From: Planctomycetota bacterium
Lineage (GTDB): Bacteria > Planctomycetota > Phycisphaerae > Phycisphaerales > UBA5793
Direction of reading: 5' to 3'
NCBI GenBank assembly: GCA_963205185.1
Contig: CAUJHZ010000023.1
Span: 1-64,000 of the forward strand
DNA: 64,000 bases
In this document: positions 44,901 through 52,540 of the stretch, piece after piece
Position numbering within the stretch: the stretch's first letter is position 1
How the letters are laid out: each line of letters opens with the position of its first letter
Notes under the pieces: model-generated
The model's database searches: none
What the model was told of the DNA's origin: nothing
The model's input: the letters and a program-made list of their open reading frames with translations, nothing else
Made by a program: the position numbers and the translations under genes

Positions 44901-45652
44901 CCCAGCAGATGTACGACCTGTTCTGGCGCGACCTGTGCGACTGGTATCTCGAGGCGATCAAGCCCACGGTCCGCGAGGATGCGATCCAGCAGTGCGTGCT
45001 GCGGTCGGCCCTGGGCGCGGTGCACCGCATGTTCCACCCCATCATGCCGTTCGTGACTGAGTCGCTGCACGCGTCGATCGAGAGCCTGCCCGTCGAGCCG
45101 CTCAACGACGTCGAACTGCGGCCGAGCGATCTGGCGGCGACGGCGCCGTGGCCATGCGTGCCGTTGCTTTATGTCGATGATTCTGTGGAAGCCCGGTTCG
45201 CGCGCGTGCAGGAACTGGTCACGATCATTCGCGAAGTGCGCAGCGTCCAGAAGGTGCACGACCGCCGGCAGATCACGCTGCACGTCAGCGATGACGCGAC
45301 GATGGACCTGATCGCACAGGCGGAGGGCGTCGTCGAGGCCCTCGCGGGCCTGGGCAGGGTCAGTCGCGACGCTGCAGGCGCCGGCGGGGGCGTGACGTTC
45401 CTGTTTGGCAACGTCGAGCATCACCTGACCGACCTGACCGACGCCATCGACATCTCCGCCGAGCGCGACCGCCTGACGCGGCAGAAGGCCGATCTTGAGA
45501 AAAAGATCAATGGGCTTCAGGGCCGGCTCGCCAATAAGGGCTACATCGAAAAGGCCCCGCCAAAACTCGTCGAGGAGACAAAGCAGCAATTGTCTGAAGC
45601 GCAGGCCGAGTTGGACAGTATCATCCAGTCGCTGGAGCGGCTTGGCTCCTGA
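41915..45652 (+). CDS. valS: Valyl-tRNA synthetase with in-frame REP-transposase insertion
   Basis: A 1245-residue class I synthetase that attaches valine to tRNA-Val; family members are usually 880-1030 residues. HLGH (62-65) and KMSKS (875-879) are intact, the editing domain lies between about 190 and 420 ([26 protein letters not shown]), and the anticodon domain and C-terminal coiled coil are present. Between the end of the editing insertion ([18 protein letters not shown], to residue 434) and the conserved [24 protein letters not shown], about 220 extra residues encode a REP-associated tyrosine transposase with its flanking repeats. No stop or frameshift interrupts the frame, so a fused or loop-bearing enzyme is expected. 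If this is the cell's only valS, the enzyme must tolerate the insert. The ATG has no ribosome-binding site. Confidence 0.93.
   Translation: [1245 protein letters not shown]
43235..43264 (+). repeat. Left 30-bp inverted repeat of the RAYT element
   Basis: These 30 bp begin TCCGAAGCGAGCCCGAAGC and are the perfect reverse complement of 43836-43865. The core GCCCGAAGC is REP-like. The repeat is translated within valS as part of a Ser-Glu-Ala-Ser-Pro-Lys-Arg stretch. Confidence 0.85.
43287..43312 (+). repeat. Second, tandem copy of the left repeat
   Basis: CGAGCCCGAAGCCTGAGCG followed by AGGATTC repeats the left element with one mismatch, 45 bp downstream and in the same orientation and frame. 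It codes for a second Ser-Pro-Lys-Pro-Glu-Arg-Gly-Phe-like segment. Confidence 0.8.
43814..43830. repeat. Small perfect palindrome next to the right repeat
   Basis: CTCGGGC and GCCCGAG pair around a GAA loop, 5 bp before the right inverted repeat. This is the kind of hairpin that RAYT enzymes recognise in REP sequences. Confidence 0.65.
43836..43865 (-). repeat. Right 30-bp inverted repeat of the RAYT element
   Basis: A perfect inverted copy of 43235-43264, placed just before valS sequence resumes with Trp-Gln-Gly-Gln-Leu. It marks the right boundary of the inserted element. Confidence 0.85.
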
Positions 45653-45665
45653 TCGGGGATCGGGC

Positions 45666-46736
45666 ATGGCATTGGAATGGAATCGGTATCGAGGGCTCGC
45701 GCTGGGCGTCGCGCTGCTGAGCGCTGCCGTCGCCGGCGGCTGCACGAGCGGCCAGGCGGCGCGGCCCACGGTCCTCGCCTCGGCCGGCGAAGAAGACACC
45801 GGCGTGGAGACATGGGAGTTCGCCGGGATTCCGGGCACAATCACCCGCACGCCCAACTACCGCATCCACACCACCGCCGAGAGCAACGAGATGGCGCTGC
45901 GATTTCCCGACTTCGTCGAAGCGGCGCTGCAGCACTACCGCACCGTCATCGTCGAACTTCCTGCCCCGGAACGCCGGCTCGATTCATTCGTTTTCGCAAA
46001 TCGCCAGCAATGGATCGCCTTCACCGAGCAACTCATGGGCGATCGATCCTCGCAATACGAGCAGATCCGCCGAGGCGGCTACTCGACGGGCGGGCGGGCG
46101 GTGTTCTGGGACATCGGCCTGTTCGACACCATGGCCATCGCCGCCCACGAGGGCTGGCACCAGTACACCCAGCGCACTTTTAAAGACTCGCTGCCGGTCT
46201 GGCTCGAGGAGGGTCTGGGCACGTTCATGGAGGGGCACCGCTGGCGCGGCCGTACGCCCGAATTCCTGCCATGGTCGAATCCCGAGAGGTTCGACCAGTT
46301 GCGCCGGGCGTACTACCGCGATCAATTGACCCCACTGAGCGAACTGCTCAAGTCCCGGCCCGAGGACATGCTCGGCGGCCGCAACACCGACGTGCTCAAC
46401 TATTACTCGCAGGTCTGGGCCCTCGTGCATTTCCTCAACGAAGGCGAGAAGGGCAAGTACAACGAACGGCTGCAGACGATGCTGCTCGACGCCAGCCGTG
46501 GCCAGGTCCGCCAGCGCGTGAGCGCCACCGTGCGAAAGCGCGCCAGGGCGGGCGAGCACGGCGTGAGCGAAGACGGCAGCACGGCGCTCTTTGACGTCTA
46601 CTTCAACGACGACCTCGCCGCCGCTGACCGCGAGTACCGCTCGTTTGTCGGCATGATCGTCGCCTCGGGCGCCCGCCAGCGGATGCTCCAGGGTCGCAGC
46701 CCGATCACCTCATCCGTCCGAAGCGACGGCCGATGA
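45666..46736 (+). CDS. Peptidase-MA-like zinc metalloprotease lipoprotein
   Basis: A 356-residue lipoprotein with lipobox AVAGGC (Cys26). The catalytic motif is HEGWH (161-165) followed about 20 residues later by PVWLEEGLGTFMEG, whose Glu would be the third zinc ligand, so it is a gluzincin-type protease similar to DUF1570 proteins of Planctomycetota. The start ATG at 45666 lies 13 bp after the valS stop, and the frame overlaps the next gene by 4 nt (ATGA). It is probably located in the envelope; the substrate is unknown. Confidence 0.75.
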   Translation: MALEWNRYRGLALGVALLSAAVAGGCTSGQAARPTVLASAGEEDTGVETWEFAGIPGTITRTPNYRIHTTAESNEMALRFPDFVEAALQHYRTVIVELPAPERRLDSFVFANRQQWIAFTEQLMGDRSSQYEQIRRGGYSTGGRAVFWDIGLFDTMAIAAHEGWHQYTQRTFKDSLPVWLEEGLGTFMEGHRWRGRTPEFLPWSNPERFDQLRRAYYRDQLTPLSELLKSRPEDMLGGRNTDVLNYYSQVWALVHFLNEGEKGKYNERLQTMLLDASRGQVRQRVSATVRKRARAGEHGVSEDGSTALFDVYFNDDLAAADREYRSFVGMIVASGARQRMLQGRSPITSSVRSDGR

Positions 46737-47263
46737 ATGAGCACCGCTACGGCGCCGGGACGGTGCTGGGTCTGCTGACCGACAGCCACGGCCGGGCGGA
46801 CACGACCCGGCTCGCCGTCGATTGCCTTCTCGATGCGGGCGCCGACGTGCTGATCCACCTTGGCGATGTGTGTGCCGACACCGTGCTCGATGCCCTGGCC
46901 GGGACGCCCGCCCACGTCGTGTTCGGAAACTGCGACTGGGACTGGCGGCGTCTGGGCGAGTATGGCGCTTCGCTGGGACTGCACATCGACCACCCGTGCG
47001 GCCGGCTCGTGGTGGGTGAACGAACGCTCACCTACGCCCACGGCGACGTGCCGGCCCACGAGCGCCTCGCCATGGAGGCAGGCGATGACTACTTCCTCCA
47101 CGGCCACACGCACGTTTTCCGCGATGAGCGGGTGGGCGCCACGCGGCTGATCAATCCAGGCGCACTTTTCCGCGCGCCGCGTTATACTGTGGTAAGGCTC
47201 GAGCCCTGCGCCGGCCGGCTTGACGTGATCCCCGTGCAAGCCCACGCCGCGCGCCACGGATGA
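46733..47263 (+). CDS. YfcE/MJ0936-family metallophosphoesterase
   Basis: A 176-residue phosphodiesterase. It has the full motif set of the family: LLTDSHGRADT, HLGDVCADTV, GNCDWD, AHGD and HGHTHVFRD, which bind two metals. Family members hydrolyse phosphodiesters in vitro, with unclear physiological substrates. It overlaps the upstream metalloprotease gene by 4 nt and is followed closely by an acetyltransferase gene, so the three form one unit, perhaps with valS. Confidence 0.9.
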   Translation: MNEHRYGAGTVLGLLTDSHGRADTTRLAVDCLLDAGADVLIHLGDVCADTVLDALAGTPAHVVFGNCDWDWRRLGEYGASLGLHIDHPCGRLVVGERTLTYAHGDVPAHERLAMEAGDDYFLHGHTHVFRDERVGATRLINPGALFRAPRYTVVRLEPCAGRLDVIPVQAHAARHG

Positions 47264-47273
47264 AAGGCTGGCC

Positions 47274-47864
47274 GTGTCCAACGAACCTGAGACACCCGGG
47301 GCCGCTCAATCGCCGCGCGACGCCTATGGCCAGCGCCTGCGCGTCCGCACGGCCGAGGTCGAGCGCGACCTGCCGTCGATTGTGGCGCTCTTCGAGGCGG
47401 GCCTGGCCGGTGGCGACTGGATGGACAATGACACCGGCGCTGATGTGCACAACTTTCACGAGGCCTACTGCAACGACGAGGGCCGCTCGTGCTTCTGGGT
47501 CGCCGAACTGGCGCTGCAGGAGCGGGCGCGGCGGGGCGAAGCGCTGATCATCGGTATGGTCGGCGTGCAGTGCGAGGACGCGAACACCGCGGTCATCCGC
47601 CGCCTGCGCGTCGAGCCGGCCCACCAGCGCCGGGGCGTGGGCACGCGCCTCATTGAGAACGCCGTCTCCTTCTGCCGCGAGAAGAACTACCTCAAAGTAG
47701 TGCTCGACGCCCGCGTCACCCACGAGCGGGCGATCGCCCTCTTTGAGCGATTCAGTTTCCAGTTGAACCGCACCCGCACCGTGCGCGGCGAGCGGATTCT
47801 CGACTTCTACCTCGATCTCTACCGCGACCACGACCCCGACCACAACGGGCAGGGAAAGAAGTGA
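47274..47864 (+). CDS. GNAT-family N-acetyltransferase
   Basis: A 196-residue protein with a GNAT fold. The acetyl-CoA loop is seen as IRRLRVEPAHQRRGVGTRLIENAV, followed by the ALFERFSFQ strand. The start is a GTG with AAAGG upstream. An N-terminal extension of about 25 residues precedes the domain. The acceptor amine is unknown. It lies 10 bp after the phosphoesterase gene. Confidence 0.85.
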   Translation: MSNEPETPGAAQSPRDAYGQRLRVRTAEVERDLPSIVALFEAGLAGGDWMDNDTGADVHNFHEAYCNDEGRSCFWVAELALQERARRGEALIIGMVGVQCEDANTAVIRRLRVEPAHQRRGVGTRLIENAVSFCREKNYLKVVLDARVTHERAIALFERFSFQLNRTRTVRGERILDFYLDLYRDHDPDHNGQGKK

Positions 47865-47971
47865 ACGCCGCGCGCGGCTTTGCGGATGAACTCCTGAATG
47901 ACTGCAGCGATCGAGGCTGCTAAAAAGGAGCGGGCGCCGCTGCGCCGCAAACTCCATCGGGAGAGGATGCC

Positions 47972-49177
47972 ATGAACGCGAGTCTGGATCGATTCACCAA
48001 GCGCGCTGACGAAGTGCTCACCATGCTGCGCGACACGGGTCAATACAAGCATCTTCAGATGCTGGAAGGCCCGATGGACGCGGTCACGAAGATCAAGGGC
48101 TACGGCGAGTGTGCCGTATTCTGCTCGAACAACTACCTCGGCCTGGCGAACCATCCCGAGGTCGTCGCCGCCGGCGTCGAGGGGCTCAAGAAGTGGGGGG
48201 CCGGCACGGCGTCGGTCCGTTTCATCTGCGGCAGCTTCACGCCTCACGAGACACTCGAAACGACCATCGCGCGCTTCCTCGGCGTCGAGGCGGCCTACAC
48301 CTTCGTCTCCTGCTGGAACGCCAACGAGGCCATCTTCCCCACGCTGTGCGAACCCGGCGATCTGATCATCTCCGATGAACTCAACCACGCCTCGATCATC
48401 GACTCCATCCGCCTCACCAGCGTCATCAAGAAGGGCGTGCTCAAAACCGTCTACAAGCACAACACCATCGACGCCCTGCGCGAGACGCTGGCGGCGGCGA
48501 AGAAGAACCCGGAAGTGACCGGCGCTGTCTGGGTCGTCACCGACGGCGTGTTTTCGATGGAAGGCGACATCGCCGACCTCGCCGCGATGCGCACGGCCTG
48601 CGATGAGTTTGGCGCCATTCTCGTTGTGGATGATTCGCACGGGACCGGCGTGATGGGCCAGACCGGGCGCGGCACGCACGAGCACTGGGGCCTGCCGGGC
48701 AAAGCGATCGACTTCTACACCGGCACGCTGGGCAAGGCGCTGGGCGGCGCGGCGGGCGGCTACGTGGCCGGGACCAAACGCGGTATCGAACTGCTCGTGC
48801 AGCGCGGCCGGCCCACGCTGTTTTCCAACGCCCTGCCCGTCTCGGTCGCCTGCAGCGCCAACAAGGCCATCGAAATCCTCGCGCGCGAACCCGAGCGGGT
48901 TGCCAAACTGCGCGAAAACGTGCAGTACGCGCGCAAGGGCATCAAGGCCGTGGGCTTTGATGTGCTCGACAGCCCCACGGCGATCTGCCCGATCATCGTC
49001 CACGACACCGCCAAGGCGATCGCCATGAGCAAGCGACTGCTCGAACTGGGCGTGTTCGTCATCGGTTTTGGCTATCCCGTCGTGCCGGAGGGGCACGCGC
49101 GGCTGCGCGTGCAGATCTCCGCCGCCCACGAACGCGAGCATCTCGACAAACTCATCGCGGCGCTGAAGAAGTTGTGA
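47972..49177 (+). CDS. Glycine C-acetyltransferase / AONS-family PLP enzyme
   Basis: A 401-residue alpha-oxoamine synthase. FCSNNYLGLANHP, GTASVRFICGS, DELNHASIIDSIRL, VVDDSHGTGVMGQTGRGT and TGTLGKALGGAAGG with PLP-binding Lys255 are the family hallmarks. The sequence is closest to 2-amino-3-ketobutyrate CoA ligase (Kbl), which makes 2-amino-3-oxobutyrate from glycine and acetyl-CoA. A related 8-amino-7-oxononanoate synthase activity cannot be excluded; no threonine dehydrogenase or biotin gene is adjacent. A GGGAGAGG ribosome-binding site is present. Confidence 0.85.
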   Translation: MNASLDRFTKRADEVLTMLRDTGQYKHLQMLEGPMDAVTKIKGYGECAVFCSNNYLGLANHPEVVAAGVEGLKKWGAGTASVRFICGSFTPHETLETTIARFLGVEAAYTFVSCWNANEAIFPTLCEPGDLIISDELNHASIIDSIRLTSVIKKGVLKTVYKHNTIDALRETLAAAKKNPEVTGAVWVVTDGVFSMEGDIADLAAMRTACDEFGAILVVDDSHGTGVMGQTGRGTHEHWGLPGKAIDFYTGTLGKALGGAAGGYVAGTKRGIELLVQRGRPTLFSNALPVSVACSANKAIEILAREPERVAKLRENVQYARKGIKAVGFDVLDSPTAICPIIVHDTAKAIAMSKRLLELGVFVIGFGYPVVPEGHARLRVQISAAHEREHLDKLIAALKKL

Positions 49178-49186
49178 AGCTCTGGG

Positions 49187-49507
49187 TCAATCTGGGAACA
49201 CAATTTGCATCATCTCGCCTGCGCGTGACGCTCGAAGCGCGTCTCGAACGATCTCTGTGTGCATTCTGATCTTCCTCCAACTTGTGGTGGGGAGAATGAC
49301 CACGGCGAGGTCGGCATTCTTCAGATTCTGTTGATGCGGCATGTTTTGATCGGTGGTGAGCAGCACATCGAATCGATGGGAAGCGGCGCGCAACAGACCA
49401 CCATTCGTCAAAGTGCCCCAGCCCATCTCTGATGCCGTCGACACTTCGTGGCCAGCCAATTCGTGGCGCAGCGGAGCCGGGGTACCCTGGTCGAAGAGGA
49501 TCTTCAT
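49187..49507 (-). CDS. DUF5615-family PIN-like protein (putative toxin), second copy
   Basis: A 106-residue member of the family also seen at 22522. It has MKILFDQGTP, the early acidic site, and DVLLTTDQNMPHQQNL in the middle. It follows the DUF433 gene by 36 bp, in the usual antitoxin-toxin order. The putative RNase activity is inferred from family context only. Confidence 0.78.
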   Translation of the reverse strand: MKILFDQGTPAPLRHELAGHEVSTASEMGWGTLTNGGLLRAASHRFDVLLTTDQNMPHQQNLKNADLAVVILPTTSWRKIRMHTEIVRDALRASRAGEMMQIVFPD

Positions 49508-49543
49508 CAGCCACAGGTTAGCAGGTGGATTCGAACAGGCGAA

Positions 49544-49762
49544 TCACGCCGCGCTGAGGCTCTGCTCCATGTACTCAAGTACCTGGGCGACTTGATCGCG
49601 CGTTACGCCGGGAAACCACTCGACGAACTGGTCGATGCTGGCGCCATCCTCGAGGTTCTCAAACAGCGCTTTGACCGGCACGCGCGTTCCACGGAAGACC
49701 CATGCTCCGCTCACCCGCTGCGGGTCGCGCTCCACCGCCGGACACTTGCTCCATTCGAACAT
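49544..49762 (-). CDS. DUF433-family antitoxin-like protein, second copy
   Basis: A 72-residue DUF433 protein: PQRVSGAWVFRGTRVPVKALFENLEDG is the family core, then FPGVTRDQVAQVLEYM. The ATG lacks a ribosome-binding site and has TATCAT 5 nt upstream. It lies divergent to pyrB. It pairs with the DUF5615 gene downstream. Confidence 0.8.
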   Translation of the reverse strand: MFEWSKCPAVERDPQRVSGAWVFRGTRVPVKALFENLEDGASIDQFVEWFPGVTRDQVAQVLEYMEQSLSAA

Positions 49763-49767
49763 GCAGG

Positions 49768-49773
49768 ATGATA
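49768..49773 (-). promoter_or_regulatory. Possible -10 element of the second DUF433/DUF5615 pair
   Basis: TATCAT on the minus strand ends 5 nt before the DUF433 start codon, the same spacing as TAGGAT at the first pair. Confidence 0.4.
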
Positions 49774-49838
49774 TCGCCCAAGCCGGGGCAAAGGCTCCGC
49801 GCCGCCCCGGATCTCACCCGTCAGGGCACAAGCCTTCC

Positions 49839-49844
49839 TACACT
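49839..49844 (+). promoter_or_regulatory. Possible -10 element of pyrB
   Basis: TACACT ends 7 nt before the pyrB ATG, which has no ribosome-binding site. No -35 box is evident. Confidence 0.4.
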
Positions 49845-49851
49845 TCCCGGC

Positions 49852-50808
49852 ATGAAACAGGCGACTGCGCCCGCTGCCCCGCCGGCCATATCCTGGACCC
49901 GCCGCCACCTGCTGTCGCTTGAAGGCGTCGCGGCCGGGGAGATGCAGCAGGTTTTCGCGACCGCCGAACGCTACCTTCCGCTCGTGATGGAGCCGGGCCG
50001 CAAGTCCGACGACCTGCTCCACCGCTGCGTCGCCAATATCTTCTTCGAAGACTCCACCCGCACGCGCAACAGCTTCACCCGCGCCGCTCAACTGCTCTCG
50101 GCCGATGTCATCCAGGTCAGCGGCGAAGGTTCGAGCACCAGCAAAGGCGAGACCGAGATCGACACCGCGCGCAACATCGAAGCCATGGGCGTCGATGCCA
50201 TCGTGGTGCGCCACTCGAGCGCGGGCGTACCTGTGAATATTGCCGACAACGTGGACTGCGGCGTGATTAACGCCGGCGACGGACGACACGAACACCCCAC
50301 CCAGGGCCTGCTCGACATCTTCACCCTCCAGCGCCACTTCGGGCCCGACCTCTCCGGAAGGCGCATCGCCATCGTCGGCGACATCATCAACTCGCGCGTG
50401 GTGCGGTCCAACATCTTCGGCCTGCGCACGCTCGGCGCGAAAGTGATCGTCGTGGGCCCGCCCGCGCTGGCGCCGGCGTCGCTGGGCACGCTGGGCGTCG
50501 AGGTGGCGCACGACTTCGAAGCCGTGCTGCCGCAGGTGGACGTGGTGATGATGCTGCGCGTGCAGTTCGAGCGCCTCGCCGGCCAGGCGTTCGCCTCCAT
50601 CCAGGAATACCGCGACGGCTATGCCCTCACCGAGCGCCGCACGCGCCTGCTCCCCGAGCACGCCGTGGTCATGCACCCCGGCCCGATCAATCGCGGCCTC
50701 GAACTCGACAGCGAGGTCGCCGACGGCCCGCGCTCGATCATCCTGCGCCAGGTGACGCACGGCGTGGCGATCCGCATGGCGGTGCTCAAACTCATCATCG
50801 CCGGCTGA
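49852..50808 (+). CDS. pyrB: Aspartate carbamoyltransferase catalytic subunit
   Basis: A 318-residue enzyme of the usual length. It makes N-carbamoyl-aspartate in pyrimidine synthesis. FFEDSTRTR (64-72) binds carbamoyl phosphate, SSTSKGETEIDTARN is the 80s loop equivalent, HPTQGLLDIF and MHPGPINRGLELDSEVAD complete the active site. The ATG at 49852 is followed by a short Ala/Pro-rich extension. No regulatory PyrI gene or other pyr gene lies nearby. Confidence 0.95.
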   Translation: MKQATAPAAPPAISWTRRHLLSLEGVAAGEMQQVFATAERYLPLVMEPGRKSDDLLHRCVANIFFEDSTRTRNSFTRAAQLLSADVIQVSGEGSSTSKGETEIDTARNIEAMGVDAIVVRHSSAGVPVNIADNVDCGVINAGDGRHEHPTQGLLDIFTLQRHFGPDLSGRRIAIVGDIINSRVVRSNIFGLRTLGAKVIVVGPPALAPASLGTLGVEVAHDFEAVLPQVDVVMMLRVQFERLAGQAFASIQEYRDGYALTERRTRLLPEHAVVMHPGPINRGLELDSEVADGPRSIILRQVTHGVAIRMAVLKLIIAG

Positions 50809-50925
50809 CGCCGCGCACGTCTTGCGCCTGAACATCGCGTCAGGCGCGACACTCGCACTCAACTCACACTTGCGAAGCGCCGAGGAAACACGGCCCCGGC
50901 ATCATTCTCGGACTTCGGAGTGAAC

Positions 50926-51441
50926 ATGTCCCAGACCAGTCTCCAGATCGACGCTCCATCCAATCCGCGGCTGCGCAGCGATCGCAAGATCACCGCGTGC
51001 GCTGCCATCGTCCGCCACGACCACATCCTGCTCGTGCAGCAGGGGCGCGGGCCTTCGGCGGGTCGATGGACGCTGCCGGGCGGTCGACTGGACGCAGGAG
51101 AGACTCTTGCCGAAGCCGCGACGCGGGAGACGCTTGAAGAGACGGGGCTCAATGTCGGGATCGACGGCTTCGTCGGCGTCTATTCGTACTTCGGCAATTC
51201 GGGGCGCCAGCGAGCCCGCTTCTGTTTCAGCGCGTCGATCGCCGGCGGGCGGCCGCGCTTCGACGGCCGCGAGATCCGCGATCTCCGGTGGTTCCGCTTC
51301 GACCAGTTGCCGCTCGTGCACGAGGCGCTGCTCTGGAAGCCGCACGTGCTGCGCAAGATGCTCGGCGACATCCAGCGCGGCCAGCGCCTGCCGCTCGATT
51401 TGCTGCGCAATTTCGATCGTGCGCTGAGGTGCGCTGCCTGA
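50926..51441 (+). CDS. NUDIX hydrolase
   Basis: A 171-residue protein with a complete Nudix box starting at Gly53 (G-x5-E-x7-RE-x2-EE-x-G, residues 53-74). The strand KITACAAIVRHDHILLVQQGRG and the PLLVHEAL-like C-terminal helix fit the fold. It hydrolyses a nucleoside diphosphate linked to an unknown group; ADP-ribose or an oxidised nucleotide are common substrates. I prefer the ATG at 50926 to a GTG two codons upstream. Confidence 0.9.
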   Translation: MSQTSLQIDAPSNPRLRSDRKITACAAIVRHDHILLVQQGRGPSAGRWTLPGGRLDAGETLAEAATRETLEETGLNVGIDGFVGVYSYFGNSGRQRARFCFSASIAGGRPRFDGREIRDLRWFRFDQLPLVHEALLWKPHVLRKMLGDIQRGQRLPLDLLRNFDRALRCAA

Positions 51442-51459
51442 TGCGAAGCCGCAAGCGGC

Positions 51460-52437
51460 TTACCACCCAAGTACGTACGCAAAGATGAGCGGCGCGACGA
51501 TGGTCGCGTCGGATTCGATGACGAACTTGGGCGTTTTCTCGGCGAGTTTGCCCCAGGTGATTTTTTCGTTGGGAACGGCGCCGCTGTACGAGCCGTAACT
51601 CGTGGTCGAATCGCTGATCTGGCAGAAGTAGCCCCAGAGCGGCACGCCGGTTCGCCCGAGGTCCTGGTGCAGCATCGGCACGACGCAGATGGGGAAATCG
51701 CCCGCGATGCCGCCGCCGATCTGGAAAAACCCGAGCGAGTGCTTGCCGGTCAGTTCGGTGTACCAGTTCGCCAGTTCGATCATGTAGTCGATGCCGCCGC
51801 GCATCGTCGTCGAATTCCTGATCTCGCCGGTGATGACGTGCGATGCGAAGATGTTGCCCAGCGTGGAGTCTTCCCAGCCGGGCACGAACACGGGCAGTTT
51901 CTTCTTCGCGGCGGCCAGCAGCCATGAATCCTTCGGGTCGATCTGGTAGTACTGCTCGAGTGCGCCGCTGAGCAGGACTTCGTAGAAGAATTCGTGCGGG
52001 AACATCCGCCGCCCGGCCTTGTCTGACTTGAGCCAGTGGTCGAGCACCGCGCCTTCGAGGCGACGGATCGCTTCCTCTTCCGGAATGCACGTGTCGGTCA
52101 CGCGATTGAGGTGCCGCTCGAGAAGTTGCTGCTCGTCGGCGGGCGTGAGTTGCCGGTAGTGGGGGATGCGCACGTAGTGCTCGTGCGCGACGAGGTTGAA
52201 GATGTCCTCCTCAAGATTCGCTCCCGTGCAGCAGATGCCGTGCACCTTGTCCTGGCGGATCATCTCCGCCAGCGACACGCCCAGTTCCGCCGTGCTCATC
52301 GCCCCCGCGAGCGTGATGAACATTTTGCCGCCGCCGTCGAGGTGCTTGCGGTACGCCTCGGCGGCATCGACGAGCGCTGCGGCGTTGAAGTGGCGGTAGT
52401 GCGTGCGGATGAAATCGCTGATCGGCGTGCTGCTCAT
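51460..52437 (-). CDS. Deoxyhypusine-synthase-like protein
   Basis: A 325-residue enzyme of the deoxyhypusine synthase family. FITLAGAMSTAELG, ICCTGANLEEDIFN, FVPGWEDSTLGNIFASH and the C-terminal ITWGKL with Lys297 match the NAD- and substrate-binding motifs; this Lys forms the imine with the butylamine group in eukaryotic enzymes. Bacteria lack eIF5A, so bacterial homologues probably make homospermidine or modify another target. No polyamine gene is adjacent. The start has no ribosome-binding site; TATCCT lies 5 nt upstream. Confidence 0.85.
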   Translation of the reverse strand: MSSTPISDFIRTHYRHFNAAALVDAAEAYRKHLDGGGKMFITLAGAMSTAELGVSLAEMIRQDKVHGICCTGANLEEDIFNLVAHEHYVRIPHYRQLTPADEQQLLERHLNRVTDTCIPEEEAIRRLEGAVLDHWLKSDKAGRRMFPHEFFYEVLLSGALEQYYQIDPKDSWLLAAAKKKLPVFVPGWEDSTLGNIFASHVITGEIRNSTTMRGGIDYMIELANWYTELTGKHSLGFFQIGGGIAGDFPICVVPMLHQDLGRTGVPLWGYFCQISDSTTSYGSYSGAVPNEKITWGKLAEKTPKFVIESDATIVAPLIFAYVLGW

Positions 52438-52540
52438 GCGAAAGGATATGTGCTCTCAACGCGCCTGGCGAAGCAAACCACCGCCGTTTCGCCGCGCCCC
52501 GAAGTCTCGGCGAAGGGAAGCGCTACTGCGCGACCGGCAC

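Noticed and set aside
49525-49550. T-loop-like GTTCGAATCC on the minus strand near the second DUF433 gene
   Set aside because: No 5-bp stem flanks it and no tRNA fold can be built.
50824-50847. Terminator after pyrB (GCGCCTGA/TCAGGCGC hairpin)
   Set aside because: The 8-bp stem is real but no T-rich stretch follows, so termination is not supported.
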